Origin: Diadophis punctatus similis
Lineage: Eukaryota > Chordata > Lepidosauria > Squamata > Dipsadidae
Length of the DNA stretch: 64,000 nt
Reading direction: 5' to 3'
NCBI GenBank assembly: GCA_023053685.1
Contig: JALIGW010000005.1
Location: 54,416,742 to 54,480,741, forward strand
Shown here: piece after piece, positions 10,621-22,472 of the stretch
Layout of the letters: each line of letters starts with the position of its first letter
Position numbering within the stretch: the first letter of the stretch is position 1
Notes under the pieces: model-generated
Seen by the model: only the letters and a program-made list of their open reading frames with translations
Databases searched by the model: none
Told to the model about the DNA's origin: nothing
Position numbers and translations under genes: made by a program

Positions 10621-11060
10621 GTGGATGTCCCCTTACACTCCTGGGTGTCACACATCAACAGCCGCGCTTGATGGAGGACCCGAAAGATGCGCGGCGCGTG
10701 AGGGAAGCCGCTGCACGGGGCAGGGGTGGATCCCAGTTTGGGAGGATCAAATCACGCCCCTCGGATCTGGAGCAGGCGGGTGTGGGGAGCCGGAGTCCCC
10801 CACGCGTGTTCTCTTTCTAACGCCGCTTCAGTTCTCTTGCCCGGTCGCCTTTCGTGGGAAGCTTTCCAGACCTCCCGGCTTCCCCGGATCGCCCAGCGTT
10901 TCAGAAAGTCTTCGCCGGGTGTGGAGGTCGAGTCGACGACCCCTTCACTTCCTTAGACATCCGCTTGGTCTCTTGAATTTGGCTCTCCTGGAGGAAGAAA
11001 GGGGAGGAGGCGCAGCTGAGGGGCCGCCTGGATAGGCAGGTCCTCCAGCTTGCCCGGGGA
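10600..11060 (-). promoter_or_regulatory. CpG island, probable MXRA5 promoter region
   Basis: GC-rich with many CpG (gcgcggcgcg, gtcgagtcgacg, cgcctttcg), in sharp contrast to the AT-rich surroundings. It lacks repeat structure, unlike the other GC-rich blocks in this window, which sit inside transposons. The position 6-7 kb upstream of the first recognised MXRA5 exon, with a minus-strand donor at its edge, supports a promoter. The direction is inferred from the gene. Confidence 0.55.
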
Positions 11061-11094
11061 GCTTGGCTAAGACAGACTCGGACTCCTGTCTGGT

Positions 11095-11265
11095 CGTATC
11101 AAAAGTGTTTTTTTTTCAAAAGGCAACTGGACTTTGGGTTTGTCTTTGAAGACGTTTCGCTTCTCATCCAAGGAAACTTCTTCAAAGAAAAACCAAAGTC
11201 CAGTTGCCTTTTGAAAAAAAACACTTTTGGGACAACCATGACCAGGAGGACTGTGAATCTCCATA
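11095..11265 (-). repeat. Hairpin-forming relic with hammerhead-like core (copy 2)
   Basis: Inverted repeat: 'ttcaaaaggcaactggactt' near 11116 and its complement 'aagtccagttgccttttgaa' near 11193. The loop contains, on the minus strand, TTGGATGAGAAGCGAAACGTC. The minus-strand copy matches 720-850. Confidence 0.6.
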
Positions 11266-11367
11266 GACATCTGTTTGGTCGTAGTTCGCTGCTTCAGAGG
11301 AACTTCTCCCGCTGTGGCGCTCGCCCGCCGCCACTCGGTTCTTAAGGGCTGTCTTCCCCCTTTAAAG

Positions 11368-11448
11368 CAGGGAACTCCAAACTTGGCAATTTTAAGGCGT
11401 GTAGACTTCAAGTCCCAGAATCCCCCAGCCAGCATGTGGAGACTCCTG
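11368..11448. mobile_element. Short hAT-like MITE fragment
   Basis: Starts CAGGGAACTCCAAACTTGG and ends GGAGACTCCTG. It contains 'agacttcaagtcccagaatc', one arm of the palindromic unit seen at 5923. Confidence 0.65.
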
Positions 11449-12640
11449 CCCTAGCTGCTGTGGCAATCCTTCATAGACTTCAAAGTAGCACCATTTCCCC
11501 GCTTTGCTCCCTCCCGTGAAGCTCTCCATTCCTTCAGCAGAGCGCGGGGAGCTGAGAGATGCAGTTGCAAGATTTGAGAAAGTAGGAAGTACAAGGCATG
11601 TCTCTCCCTCCTGGCGAAGAACAGACAAACCTTCTGAAGCATCAACTTTTCAGGTACAGCCTGGAGGAAAAGCTAAGTTGGTCTTCAACTCAGCATTCTC
11701 AGCTGGCCCTTGCAAATTCCGGGATTTGGGCTCGATATATCTCTATGGTGCTAAACTAGGGAAAATGGGTGTGGGTGTGGGGGGATATTGGCCCGGAGTG
11801 GGTGGATACAGTCCAATATTTTTCTGAATGCCATTTGTCCCCCCCCCCCATCACTACTAGCACAACCCCAGGGTTATCTTTTCCATTGGTAAAGATAGTG
11901 CTTTGCAACAAAGTCTTAAATCCAAGACACCTTTCTTAAAACTACTAAATTTCAAGGATTTCTGGTTCTACAAAATGTTACATCAGGCAAGATGTATGAA
12001 TCACACTTTCCTCTTCCAAATTATTTCCCATTTTTCCCCAGGCATAGACCTCCTATATTTAGACTTCAGAACCTTGAATATAAATCCTGTTGGAACACTG
12101 TTAGTTTGTACATCCAACTCTGTTGCTTTTATATAACTTGGCCATTCTCATTCCAACAATTTAATTATCCCTACTTGGCCAACAAATATGGATTTTTTTT
12201 CCTCTTAAAAGACAGAACCGACTCCAGACATTAGGCAAAGTCACTTATTTATATTGTCAACATATTGACAAATGTTAGATGTCAACAGTTTTTTAGGAAA
12301 TATCCATTTAATGTCATTCTCATTTTTTCCCCTTTTTCTTTGCTTGGTGAAAGTCCTATTTTGGCTTTCTATTTGATGTGCCAAATATTTTTCAACCACT
12401 CTTTTCAAATTGTGGTCTGCACTATTGCAGTTATTGCAAGGATATTTATTATGAAAATTCCATTGGTTGTTTGCTTATATTTGTTTGTAATTTTATTAGA
12501 AAAGTAAGGTTGAGATATGAAAAGGATTTTCTCCTAATGAAAAATCAGGTAATTTTGAATTCATAGTAAGTGTTTCTCTATTTGCAAATAATAACAATAA
12601 TCTACAGAGCTTATATCCTGCAACAATACCTTTAACATCA
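11449..12640. other. Unassigned sequence upstream of the CpG island
   Basis: 11449-11640 is still moderately GC-rich; then AT-rich. A poly-C run occurs near 11840-11850. Open frames of 60-107 codons show no domain. Confidence 0.35.
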
Positions 12641-13145
12641 TCAAAGAACATCTGCCTATTCCAGATACTTGGAAGGGGCTTGATAGGTGGATTAAAATGC
12701 CAAATCCAGTCTAAACATCTGGCTGACTGTGCAGTGAACCATTTTTAAATTGCCACATCCAGTCTAAACATCTGGCTGGCTGTGCATAATTGCAGTACCT
12801 GAAGACAGCAAAAGAGAAAAACTGGAGAAAAACCAGAAAATACAAAGGCCTGCTAATAGAAGTAGAACAACTATGACAAAATACCATTAGTAATAGGCAC
12901 CTTGGGTACAATCCCAAAAAACTGAAGTACCACTTGAACACCATCAACATGAACACCATCAACATAAATCACCATGAGACAATTGCCAAAGGTAGCTTTT
13001 ATTGAAACAGCTTACATTCTGTGACACATTTAATACCATTAAACAACAACATCTGACTTTTCTAGGTCCTTGGGAAGGCCTCAATAGATGGATAAAATAC
13101 CAAATCCAGACTAAATAGCTAGCTGACTGTTGACCAACCATAATA
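12641..13145 (+). repeat. Repeated short LINE-like 3' segments
   Basis: The block 'ccaaatccagtctaaacatc' with 'tggctgactgtg' occurs near 12700, again in shortened form near 12757, and a diverged copy near 13095 (ccaaatccagactaaatagc). The preceding 'acaacaacatctg' and 'cttgggaaggcctcaatag' suggest repeated 3' ends of one LINE. Family not recognised. Confidence 0.45.
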
Positions 13146-13281
13146 ATGATATAGTAGCTTCTAAAAAAACCATGGGTTTACCCATTCTCCTTATTCAATT
13201 GATTTGCTTAATATTTTTGAATCTCATATGGTTCCATCAATTTGAACCTTTTTTAAAAAGAGATCAAGTCCGTTTGTATTG

Positions 13282-13830
13282 TGTTGTTGGAAGAAAAATC
13301 CAGTCCGTTCCAAGCCAGGAGAAAGGCGCTGGAAATAAAATGGATCCTGATTGGAAAGAAGGACTCTGTTTATTGATCAGCAGAACCAACAACAGCATGC
13401 AGTTCTGGGACAGCTGACAAAATGGCTGAATGAGTGGAAGGATTTTTATAGGTTTCTATGACTTTGAAATTTGAACTGTTCCTGGGATTGTGCAATGAAG
13501 GAGCTTTTGTGTCTTTTGCTATTTCAATGGTGGTGGTTTAATCTTATTATGTTCTAAAGGTCATGTCCTGCTCTTAGAATTTGGGTGGGGGATGTAAATT
13601 TTAATCCCATCAGCTCCAACCTTCTGTGTTTTGTTTATGAATAGATTGGCCCAGTCTTTCTTAATGGGCACAAAATATCCATCTTTAAAGGCTTAAGGCT
13701 TCTGCTGGAAGCTGTTGGGGCTGCTTTATGCCTTGGTTAAGATTTTTTTCCATTTCTCCTTTGGGGAAATATAATATTCTGCCTCTTAATATTCCCCAAA
13801 ATATTTCACTGTCTGGGGGTGGATGGGTTT
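13282..13830 (-). mobile_element. Possible LTR remnant, minus strand
   Basis: The minus strand has a TATAAAAA box (about 13449-13443) followed some 75 bases later by AATAAA near 13370, spacing typical of an LTR R region. It starts with TGTTGGAAG at the left edge. I could not find a matching terminal inverse or target duplication, so limits are approximate. Confidence 0.3.
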
Positions 13831-14161
13831 CCCACCATGTACAGTATTTAGATATATTGTTTTATTAAAGTGCATGTTATATTACTGCTGGTTGCTGCAT
13901 TTGAAATGGGTCCTGTCAAAAATAAATCAAGCTGTATTGTCAATTATAATGTGTATAGAATGTCAGTTATCATGTGTATAGAAGGATAGGATTATCATGT
14001 GTATAGAGAACTGTTTAGGGCAGTTCTTCCTCAGTAGAAATCAACTAGAACAGCCCTTTAGGGTAAGGCTGCACTGTTTAGCAGAGCTAAATTAAGACAC
14101 ATTCTTAATTTCTTTCAACATGTTTTTCATTCAAGATTTGCAAAGAGAGGAAGAGAAACTG
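13831..14161. other. Unassigned sequence
   Basis: Contains three near copies of 'atcatgtgtatagaa' at about 13945-14015, a small degenerate tandem repeat. No gene. Confidence 0.4.
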
Positions 14162-14480
14162 TTCTCCATAGTGGGTGGAGCTAGCCTCCAAGAATGGGTT
14201 AAATCTGCCCTCTAGCCAATCAGGACCGAGTTTTTTAAAAAGTCTAAATACAACCCTCTTGCATTGGCACCCCCTCTTTTTTCTCGGTCCTTAGCCAAGA
14301 AGGACAGTGCTACCCATTACTGGAGACTTCTCCACCAACTATCTCTTCTACTTCTAATTTCATCGTTCTCTCAACTGTGAGTGTATTACTGTCAAAGGCC
14401 ACCGATTGACAGCTGTCACCCCAATCGGGTTGAGGGCTCTCTGCCTAGCCACGGCCTGTCCTAACGGCAGGACAGGGGCC
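14162..14480 (+). mobile_element. DIRS-related terminal fragment (solo 5' end)
   Basis: The sequence 'ttctccatagtgggtggag', then 'agcctccaagaatggg', 'agccaatcaggaccgag' and 'ggcaccccctctt' matches in order the inverted terminal repeat of the DIRS element at 28772-34796, with about the divergence of an older relative. The following ~150 bases show weak similarity to the DIRS leader. No coding region follows. Confidence 0.65.
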
Positions 14481-15420
14481 CCTATAGAGACTACTCGTTG
14501 GTTGCATTAGAGGGGTGTCCGCATTGGTTCTAACAATTACTGCTCACCATTCATTCTGATGAAAGGGTGCTGAAAAATAGGATGAGGAGCCATCCATAAT
14601 CCCTGCAGGTGAAACATTCCTTTCATTCTTTTCAGTTATGGCAGCAGAATGCCAGGATGTAAGATGATATTTAGGGGCTATTCAGATAGTCTTTTGCAGG
14701 CATCTGAGAACCATGTGCAATTCATTTGCTGAGGGGGTTTCTTCTGACTTGCCTGCTTTGCTGAACTCAGGCCTAGAAGGACAAATGATGTCTTTTCTTT
14801 TACCTTAGACTCCTACTGCCATTTTTTAAACTGAAGTTTAATACCCATATGCTGAATGTGTGTTATTGAAATTATATCATCAATTAAACTATGAATCAGA
14901 TTACCAAAGAAAGAGGACATAAATTACTTTATCTAAAGAGGCAAATATTTGACATATGTTAACACTAGAGTGCAAGCATCTCTCATCCAAAACTTTTGCC
15001 ACACCCATTGTACTAGCAAGCAGAAAATGTTTAAGGAGGCTTTTAAAAGTTTTGAATTAATAATTCAACACCACAGTGATAATTTTCCCTTTGTATTGAT
15101 ACATGCAACTCTCACTAATGCACAGGGAATGAGTGGAATAGAAATATGGTAAGGATTTTTCCATTCTTGCCTTTGCCTTCCCAACTACATTTCATACTGA
15201 CAGGGGCTTTCTTTCTGTTACCTATTACCAAAATTCAACATTCAAGAAAAGCAACAGCCATTTAGCTTTAGACTGTAGAAAGAAAAGTATAGACGAAGAT
15301 TGAGGAGGGCCGGACATAGCACTAAGCCACAGTTTTTAAATCATCATTTATTGAATAAACTTGAATTAACCATATTTATATAGCATAGAAAAGCACAAAT
15401 ATATAAATTATATTTTAGCT
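14481..15420. other. Unassigned sequence
   Basis: No recognised repeat or gene. Short frame at 14949-15152 has no domain. Confidence 0.35.
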
Positions 15421-15620
15421 TTATCCAGTTATTGAATTGTAGAATATGGATTTATTTGTTCATTCATTGCACTTGTATACTGCCAAATCCTACAAACCAC
15501 CAAGCAGTTAACAGTGATGTCCAGATAAAATATATACTATTGTAAAATATTCATGGTAAAAAACAACAACAGTAAAACACCTAAAACATCCACAGTGAGA
15601 ATTAAATATCTGTGTAAAGC
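15421..15620 (-). mobile_element. LINE 3'-end remnant, minus strand
   Basis: 'tttatttgttcattcattgc' then 'cttgtatactgccaaatcct' resembles a decayed L2/CR1-type 3' end in reverse orientation. Low confidence in family. Confidence 0.35.
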
Positions 15621-15629
15621 TTAGGCTGA

Positions 15630-15692
15630 AATAATGATAATGATAATGATAATGATGATAATAACAACAACAACAACAACAATAACAACAAC
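15630..15692. repeat. Compound microsatellite (ATAATG)n / (AAC)n
   Basis: Runs of ataatg/ataatgatg followed by aacaacaac directly adjoining the LINE fragment at 15695. Confidence 0.9.
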
Positions 15693-15694
15693 AC

Positions 15695-16135
15695 GCCATA
15701 TATCAGGGTTGTCAAGGGCCGAAGAGTACAGTTTATTGATATCGCTGTACCAGGAGATGCCAGAGTCGAAGAAAAAGAACTGAAAAAAATTATGAAATAT
15801 CGCGACCTGGCCATTGAAACTACACAGCTATGAATGAAACCTGTAACAGTAATACCCATTGTCATCGGGGCACTTGGTACCATATCCAAGAATTTCACAA
15901 AACACATCAAGAAATTGCAGCTTCCTGCAATAACACCAGAGGAACTGCAAAAATCTACACTACTCAAAACATCATATATTTTAAGAAGATACTTGGTTGA
16001 TACCTAGGACGCTGGCAGCAACCCGTATCAACCATTAGCACCAGTCAGTGGTATTTGTGACACTTTTTTAAATGTTCAGTTGACTGAGTTTCATGTTTTA
16101 TGAATAAAAGAGATAACAACAGCAGCAGCAACAAC
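15695..16135 (+). mobile_element. LINE C-terminal fragment, probably endonuclease-RLE type (R4-like)
   Basis: Frame fragments encode IDIAVPGDARVEEKELKKI, then VIPIVIGALGTISKNFTKH and LQKSTLLKTSYILRRYLV. This matches my recollection of the region following the restriction-like endonuclease in R4/Dong-type LINEs. Stops and frameshifts break it. It ends in a (cagcaacaa) tail near 16135. A possible upstream part of the same family is at 61725 on the minus strand. Confidence 0.5.
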
Positions 16136-18380
16136 AATAATATCAAAATTATTTTTTAATAAAATCAAAGTACCCCCAATTGAAAGGATAAACCCAAAGG
16201 ACCACCGTAAAACAATGGTTCAGCACTTCAGTTTTCCTAATTTCATTGAACTAGAGCACAACTAGAATTGTCTCCCACGAAATCCTGATTCTATGGTGGA
16301 TTGTTACAGGACATAGTTATCAGTCTGCCTACTTTCTCCAAACATTTGGCAATCATCTGTTAGGTGAGTCCTAGTTATGGGTACCAGGCACAAGCTAAAA
16401 AAAAAATGTTTTGGAAGGTTTAACGTTATTCCTAACCTACTTTTTTGTTGGGAATTCTAGGAGCTCTACTGCCAATACGTTTGGAAAACACTATAGTCTG
16501 CTGTCAACCCTTTCTCATTAATCCAGTTTGGAGGCAAATAGATTGATTCCTGCCCTATTCTAAAACAGATGTTTCTGAATTGTACCTGCGGGCAATCCTT
16601 TACCAATCTCAAAGAATTCTGGCAGTTGTACTGCAGCATCTGGAAACATGGTTGAACCACCCATGGCATGATACTGAAGTAAATGAATGTCAACACCACT
16701 GTACTGATATCATTTAAATTTCAATAAAGCCATTTTAATAAAGATACTTTACATAGACATTTACTCTGACGGAACATGTTTCCTAAGGAATATTGCTTTG
16801 GCTGTAATAATTCAAGTTTAATGATATGTAGATTACAGGTGATTTCCTTTGAAAATAACCCAGATATTTCATCTGAAATACTTCCTTTTGTTCATCTAAA
16901 ATTGCATGAGAAGTCTAGGTATACTTTGTCAAATCGTATTTTCCAATGAATTTATAAGATAACAAAATGTGACATAGTATGGTATAGTAGCAAGTTAAAT
17001 GCTACATCTTTCAGCAAAATAATAGCTCATCTGAGGAAAACCTGTTTCAATTATTTCACGTAACAGATCAAGAAATGGCAACACTCCTATGTCCATTAGT
17101 CAAGCTTTCTGGTTTATTATATCAAGTAATATAGCTGTTAATGCTGTTATTTCTATCAGGTTTATTTGATAATATTGGCTGTTTGCTTTAAGAACTCATT
17201 GGATACCCCTTTTAAAGTTCTGAATTCATATTGAAGAAAGTAATGTATTTGCCTGAATTTTATATGGTGGATTTTAGTTTTCATGTTAGGGTACATCTTG
17301 ACATGCCTCTGATTAGATCTTCTCAAAGCCTATTTCACTCATCTTTCTGGCTGTCATTTCTTGCTCAAGTTATCTTCATTCATTTCTACTTGCTGTCTTT
17401 TATTGGTATAAGTTTCCAAGAGTTATAGCTATGACATACTCCTTTAAGTAAAAAGGAGGCAATCCACATCTCACTTTCCTAAGATCCCATTTACAACTCC
17501 CAAAAATTCTAGGGGCACCATTTTGGACTTTTCTTAGTGATTTTTAATGGATTTTTAAATGACGGTTGAGACTTAAGACACCAACTGTATCCCCAGAACA
17601 CTCAGATTCCCCCAAATTCCTCAAAGATAAAAAAAGTCCACCCAGTCCAGTGCTGTCACAAAACCACCAAGCATGTTCCAGCAGTCTTGAGGCAGAACAA
17701 GAAGGGGAAAAAAAGGCTTATTTCAGCCTTAAGCCAAGGTCTGCAGGCATTACTGAAATTTATGTGTAATTTTCCTTTCTCTTTCTACATGGTTGTTTTC
17801 CCTGGGATGAATTTTACATTTTGAACTTCTTGGCTTTTGGATTATAAACTCCTTGGCATAGAACTATTCATATGTATTTTGGCTTCATACAGAATAATGA
17901 TGCTATATAAATAATCAGTGGAATTATTTCAACATGACGAGAACTGCTTCAATATAAGAAACCAGACTAGTAAGCATGTTGGTAGGGATGTTCTAGCCCC
18001 TAAAAACAGTGACTCTTTGAAGAAGTATCTTCTTTCCTCTCCCAAAAGTGATTCTGGCAGTGGGTTCCAGTAGAAACTTTGTATTGGTCCCTTATTAATT
18101 CTTGGGTTTCAGTGGAAAGAAGTAGAACTCCATACATCATTGGGTGGTCTCTTTATATCCAGCCATGTTTCCAGTGGCTTCAAGATTATTAGTGGTTACT
18201 GGAGAAAATGGACCGTTGAATGCTTTGGTCTGCAGGCCAGTAATTGGTACTGTTGGGCCTGTCTGTAAGGAAATCTGCCTTGCATCTACAAATCCATGAA
18301 TTAAAAAAATAATAATTGGCTAGAGCAGAAAACTAAGTTATAGTTCTTATAGAATTAAATGATAGAAAAGCTTAACAAAT
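16136..18380. other. Unassigned sequence, 2.2 kb
   Basis: AT-rich, no recognised repeat, no frame above 80 codons and no splice-bounded conserved peptide. Probably old intergenic sequence. Confidence 0.35.
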
Positions 18381-18935
18381 GTACAGAATGCAGCTGCGCG
18401 AGCTGTGGTGGGTGTGCCGAAATACACCCATGTAACACCCATTCTCCGCCAGCTGCATTGGTTGCCTATTAGTCTCCGGTCGCAATTTAAGGTGTTGGTT
18501 TTGACCTTTAAAGTCCTACATGGCTCAGGGCCAGGTTACCTTCGGATCCGCATCCTACCACATACCTCCCTACGACCAGTTAGGTCCCACAGAGTGGGCC
18601 TCCTCCGGATCCCATCAGCCAAACAATGTTGGGGAGAGCCACGGGGAAGAGCCTTCTCTGTGGGAGCCCCATCTCTCTGGAACCAACTCCCACCAGAGAT
18701 CCGGACTATCCCCAGCCTACTGGCCTTCCGCAAAGCCGTAAAAACATGGCTCTTCCGGCAGGTGGGGTGAAGATCGGATTCCCCCATGATTGAATGTTCC
18801 TTTTAAAATTATGAAATGTTTTTAAAATGTATGTATGTTATATATTGTTCTTATTCTTGTTGTACACCGCCCTGAGTCCTACGGGATTGGGCGGCCTATA
18901 AGAACTTTTAATTTAATTTAATTTAATTTAATTAA
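18381..18935 (+). mobile_element. L2 LINE 3' end with ORF2 C-terminus
   Basis: A 121-codon frame (18405-18770) starts in the conserved HVTPILRQLHWLPI block and continues through FKVLHGSGPGYL, RGRAFSVGAPSLWNQLPPEI and KTWLFRQ, the L2 C-terminal order. The 3' end 'accgccctgagtcctacggg' followed by 'cggcctataagaa' and an (ATTTA)n tail completes it. 5'-truncated; the frame is open, suggesting fairly recent activity. Confidence 0.9.
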
Positions 18936-19244
18936 AAGTCACCATTATAAGAGCTCCTTCAAAAGCATATGCTTTGACTATGATTGAAATGTAATGAATC
19001 TGATTCCTTGAAATCACAAATGCTTTTAGACAAGCCCACGCTAGTACACTGCTTTGCCAGCAAATCTTGGCACATTTTAGTTATTAATCAATGGTGATTT
19101 GGATGGGATTCATTACTAAATAGAGGGAAGGGAATTTTCTAAGTGAAATTAAACTGTGCTTTGGCTGGGATGATTGGCTGGGATGATCTTTGTCTATTCA
19201 AAATGAAAAGAAAAAAGGCAGAGGCGTTATATGTGTTTCTGCAA

Positions 19245-19249
<5 letters not shown>
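18936..19249. other. Unassigned spacer
   Basis: Nothing recognised between the L2 tail and the compound microsatellite. Confidence 0.4.
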
Positions 19250-20174
<925 letters not shown>

Positions 20175-20996
20175 GTCCTCAACTTACAACCACAACTGGT
20201 TCTAAAGTGAGACAGTTGTTAAGTGAGCTTTGTGCTGCCAAGTGCTGCTAAGTGAGACCGTTGTCAAGTGAGTTTTGCCCCATTTTACGACCTTTCTTTT
20301 CCACAGCTGTTGAATGAATCACTGCAGTTGTTCAGTTAGTAACAGGGTTGTTAAGTGAATCTGGCTTCCCCATTGACTTTGCTTGTCAGGAAGTCGTAAA
20401 AGGTGATCACATGACTTTGGGACACTGGAAATGTCATTAATATACCATATTTTTGGGAGTATAAGACGCACCTTCCCCCCCCAAAAGAGGCTGAAAATTT
20501 GGGTGCGTCTTATACTCCGAATGTAGCTTTTTCGAAGCTTTTTTTTTCTAGCCCTAACGAGGTGCTAACTATCTTCTCGGCTTGCAGGATTTTTTCATTC
20601 CTACTTCCTCTGAAGAAGTTTTTTTTCCAGCCCTAAGTCTTTGCAGGCTTGTTTTCATTGCTACTCCCTCCGAAGAAGATTTTTTTCAGCCCTAACCAGG
20701 GGATAAAATAATGTGCTGAAGCTGACCAGACTAAGGACACTAGCCAGATGAATACCTGGGAGGTAGATTTTCCCCCCTATTTTCCTCCTCCAAAACTAAG
20801 GTGCATCTTATACTCCAGTGCGTGTTATACTCTAAAAAATACGGTAAGTCAGTTGTCAAGCATCTGAATTTTGATCACATGACCTTGGGGATGCTGCAAT
20901 GGTTACAATTGTGAAAAATGGTCATAAGTCATTTTTTTCCAGTGCTGTTGTAACTTTGAATGGTTACCTAATGAACAGGTAGACTACCTGTACAAT
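20175..20996 (+). mobile_element. 'CTTACGACC'-family MITE, split by a nested element
   Basis: Left part begins 'tagtcctcaacttacaacca' and contains 'aagtgagttttgccccattt', 'acgacctttc' and 'gaatctggcttccccattga'. It resumes at 20845 with 'agtcagttgtcaagcatctg' and ends 'taatgaacaggtagactacc'. The AGTCCTC start and the GGACTACCTGT-like end form diverged inverted termini. Related copies: 4525, 5441/6585, 21975. Confidence 0.75.
20445..20844 (+). mobile_element. CCGTATTTTT-family element, copy 2 (400 bp)
   Basis: Termini CCATATTTTT and AAAAAATACGG, flanked by TA on both sides (20443-20444, 20845-20846). It includes the GTATAAGACGCACC subterminal motif. Inserted into the 'CTTACGACC' MITE; removing it and one TA restores a continuous host. 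Confidence 0.85.
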
Positions 20997-21974
20997 AGAA
21001 TATATTTTCACTTTTTACTGATGGCTTAGGAACCCTTTAGGAATTGTATTTGGTGGTGAGACAGAATTGATTGACAAGGTTATCAGACATACATATATAA
21101 TCTCTCCCCCTTTCTCTTCTATAGATCTTCATCTCCCACATATATATTGGTATTTCACTATTTGCATTATACAGCTGCTGGGTGTTGTTTATCTGCCTGA
21201 AGGAAACTTAACATGTTTAGACTTTTAGCCTAAAAGCCATTGAAAAAGGCCATTCCTCCCCCCCCAAAACCATTGGGGGAAAAACATCTGTTTTTAATCA
21301 TAAATTACTTTAATGTGATCTCTGTATTTCCCAACAAACTCCAATGTCTAATTGTAAGTTTTTGCATTCAATAACACTAGGCAAGCCCCTTTGAAGTTAT
21401 TATAAATGTCGTGCAGTGAAGGCTGGTTCTTGGAAAATGCATTACAAAAAAGAAGAAGCATATCAATGTGTGCAGCTTTTAAAGAAGATGTACTTATTGT
21501 GATTATGTGCTTGAAAGATAAAATCAAGGGTGGGAGATTTTCCCACTTAGTTCTAGCCTGTGACCTTTCTCCATATGTCATTAAGCCTTGTTTCTGCGTT
21601 GCTCTTTAATTTAAAAATGTTCCAAATCTACATTTACATGTTGACTCTTGGAAAAGATCTCATTGGATGCTATATATTTTCTGACATTCTTTCTATGTGC
21701 TTTGGATGTGCATGCCTGTTAGGAAGAGAGAAAGAGGGAGAATGATTTGTGCGATAAGGTATTCCACTGTTCCTTGGAATTTTAAAAAAAGTCAAATTTC
21801 TTATACAAGCAGTTAGAATAGGCTCAAAGGAATGTCATAAAGATGCAGTGCATGGAAATAAATGTGTGGGAGGAATACTAAGGAAATATTTATATTTGGT
21901 TTCATGAATTGTCTCCTTTTTTAACCATTTTATTGCATTGTTTGTTGTTATTGTAAAACGTTAACAAATGCAGG
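20997..21974. other. Unassigned sequence
   Basis: No recognised repeat or gene; short open frames only. Confidence 0.35.
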
Positions 21975-22372
21975 TTGCCCTCCACTTATGATCATAAATT
22001 GAATCAGAATTTCCATTGTTAAGCCAGATGGCGGTTGAGTGATTTGAGTCTGATTTTATGACCCTTTTTTGCTGTGGTTGTAAGGCAAATCTCTGCAGTT
22101 GTTAAGTGAATCACATGGTCATTCAGCAAATCTGGGTTCTCCACTGACTTTGCTTGTCAGAAGCCATCTGGAAAGGTTGCAAATGCCAGCCACATGAACC
22201 TGGGATCCTGCAGCCTTTATAAATATGTGCTGGTTGCCAAGCACACACATTTTGGTCAGGTGATCATGGCAATGCTGTGATGGTTGTAAGTAGTGAGTCA
22301 CTTTTTTCAGTGCCATTATAACTTTGAATGGTCACTAAACAAATGGACACTAAACATAAGGACTACCTGTAA
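21975..22372 (+). mobile_element. 'CTTACGACC'-family MITE, continuous copy
   Basis: Runs from 'gttgccctccacttatgatc' through 'gttaagtgaatcacatgg', 'gactttgcttgtcagaagcc' and 'ggtcaggtgatcatggcaat' to 'aaggactacctgta'. It lacks the inserted CCGTATTTTT element and so serves as an empty-site reference for copies 1 and 2. Confidence 0.75.
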
Positions 22373-22417
22373 TGTTTTTCAAAGTTTATGGAAAACAAAT
22401 GAGGAAATGTTTCAAAG

Positions 22418-22420
<3 letters not shown>

Positions 22421-22448
<28 letters not shown>

Positions 22449-22472
22449 TGTATGTATGTATGTATGTATGTA
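22421..22472. repeat. (TATG)n microsatellite, left of MITE copy 3
   Basis: Thirteen or so TATG units ending in TA at the transposon edge. The same repeat resumes at 22894. Confidence 0.95.
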
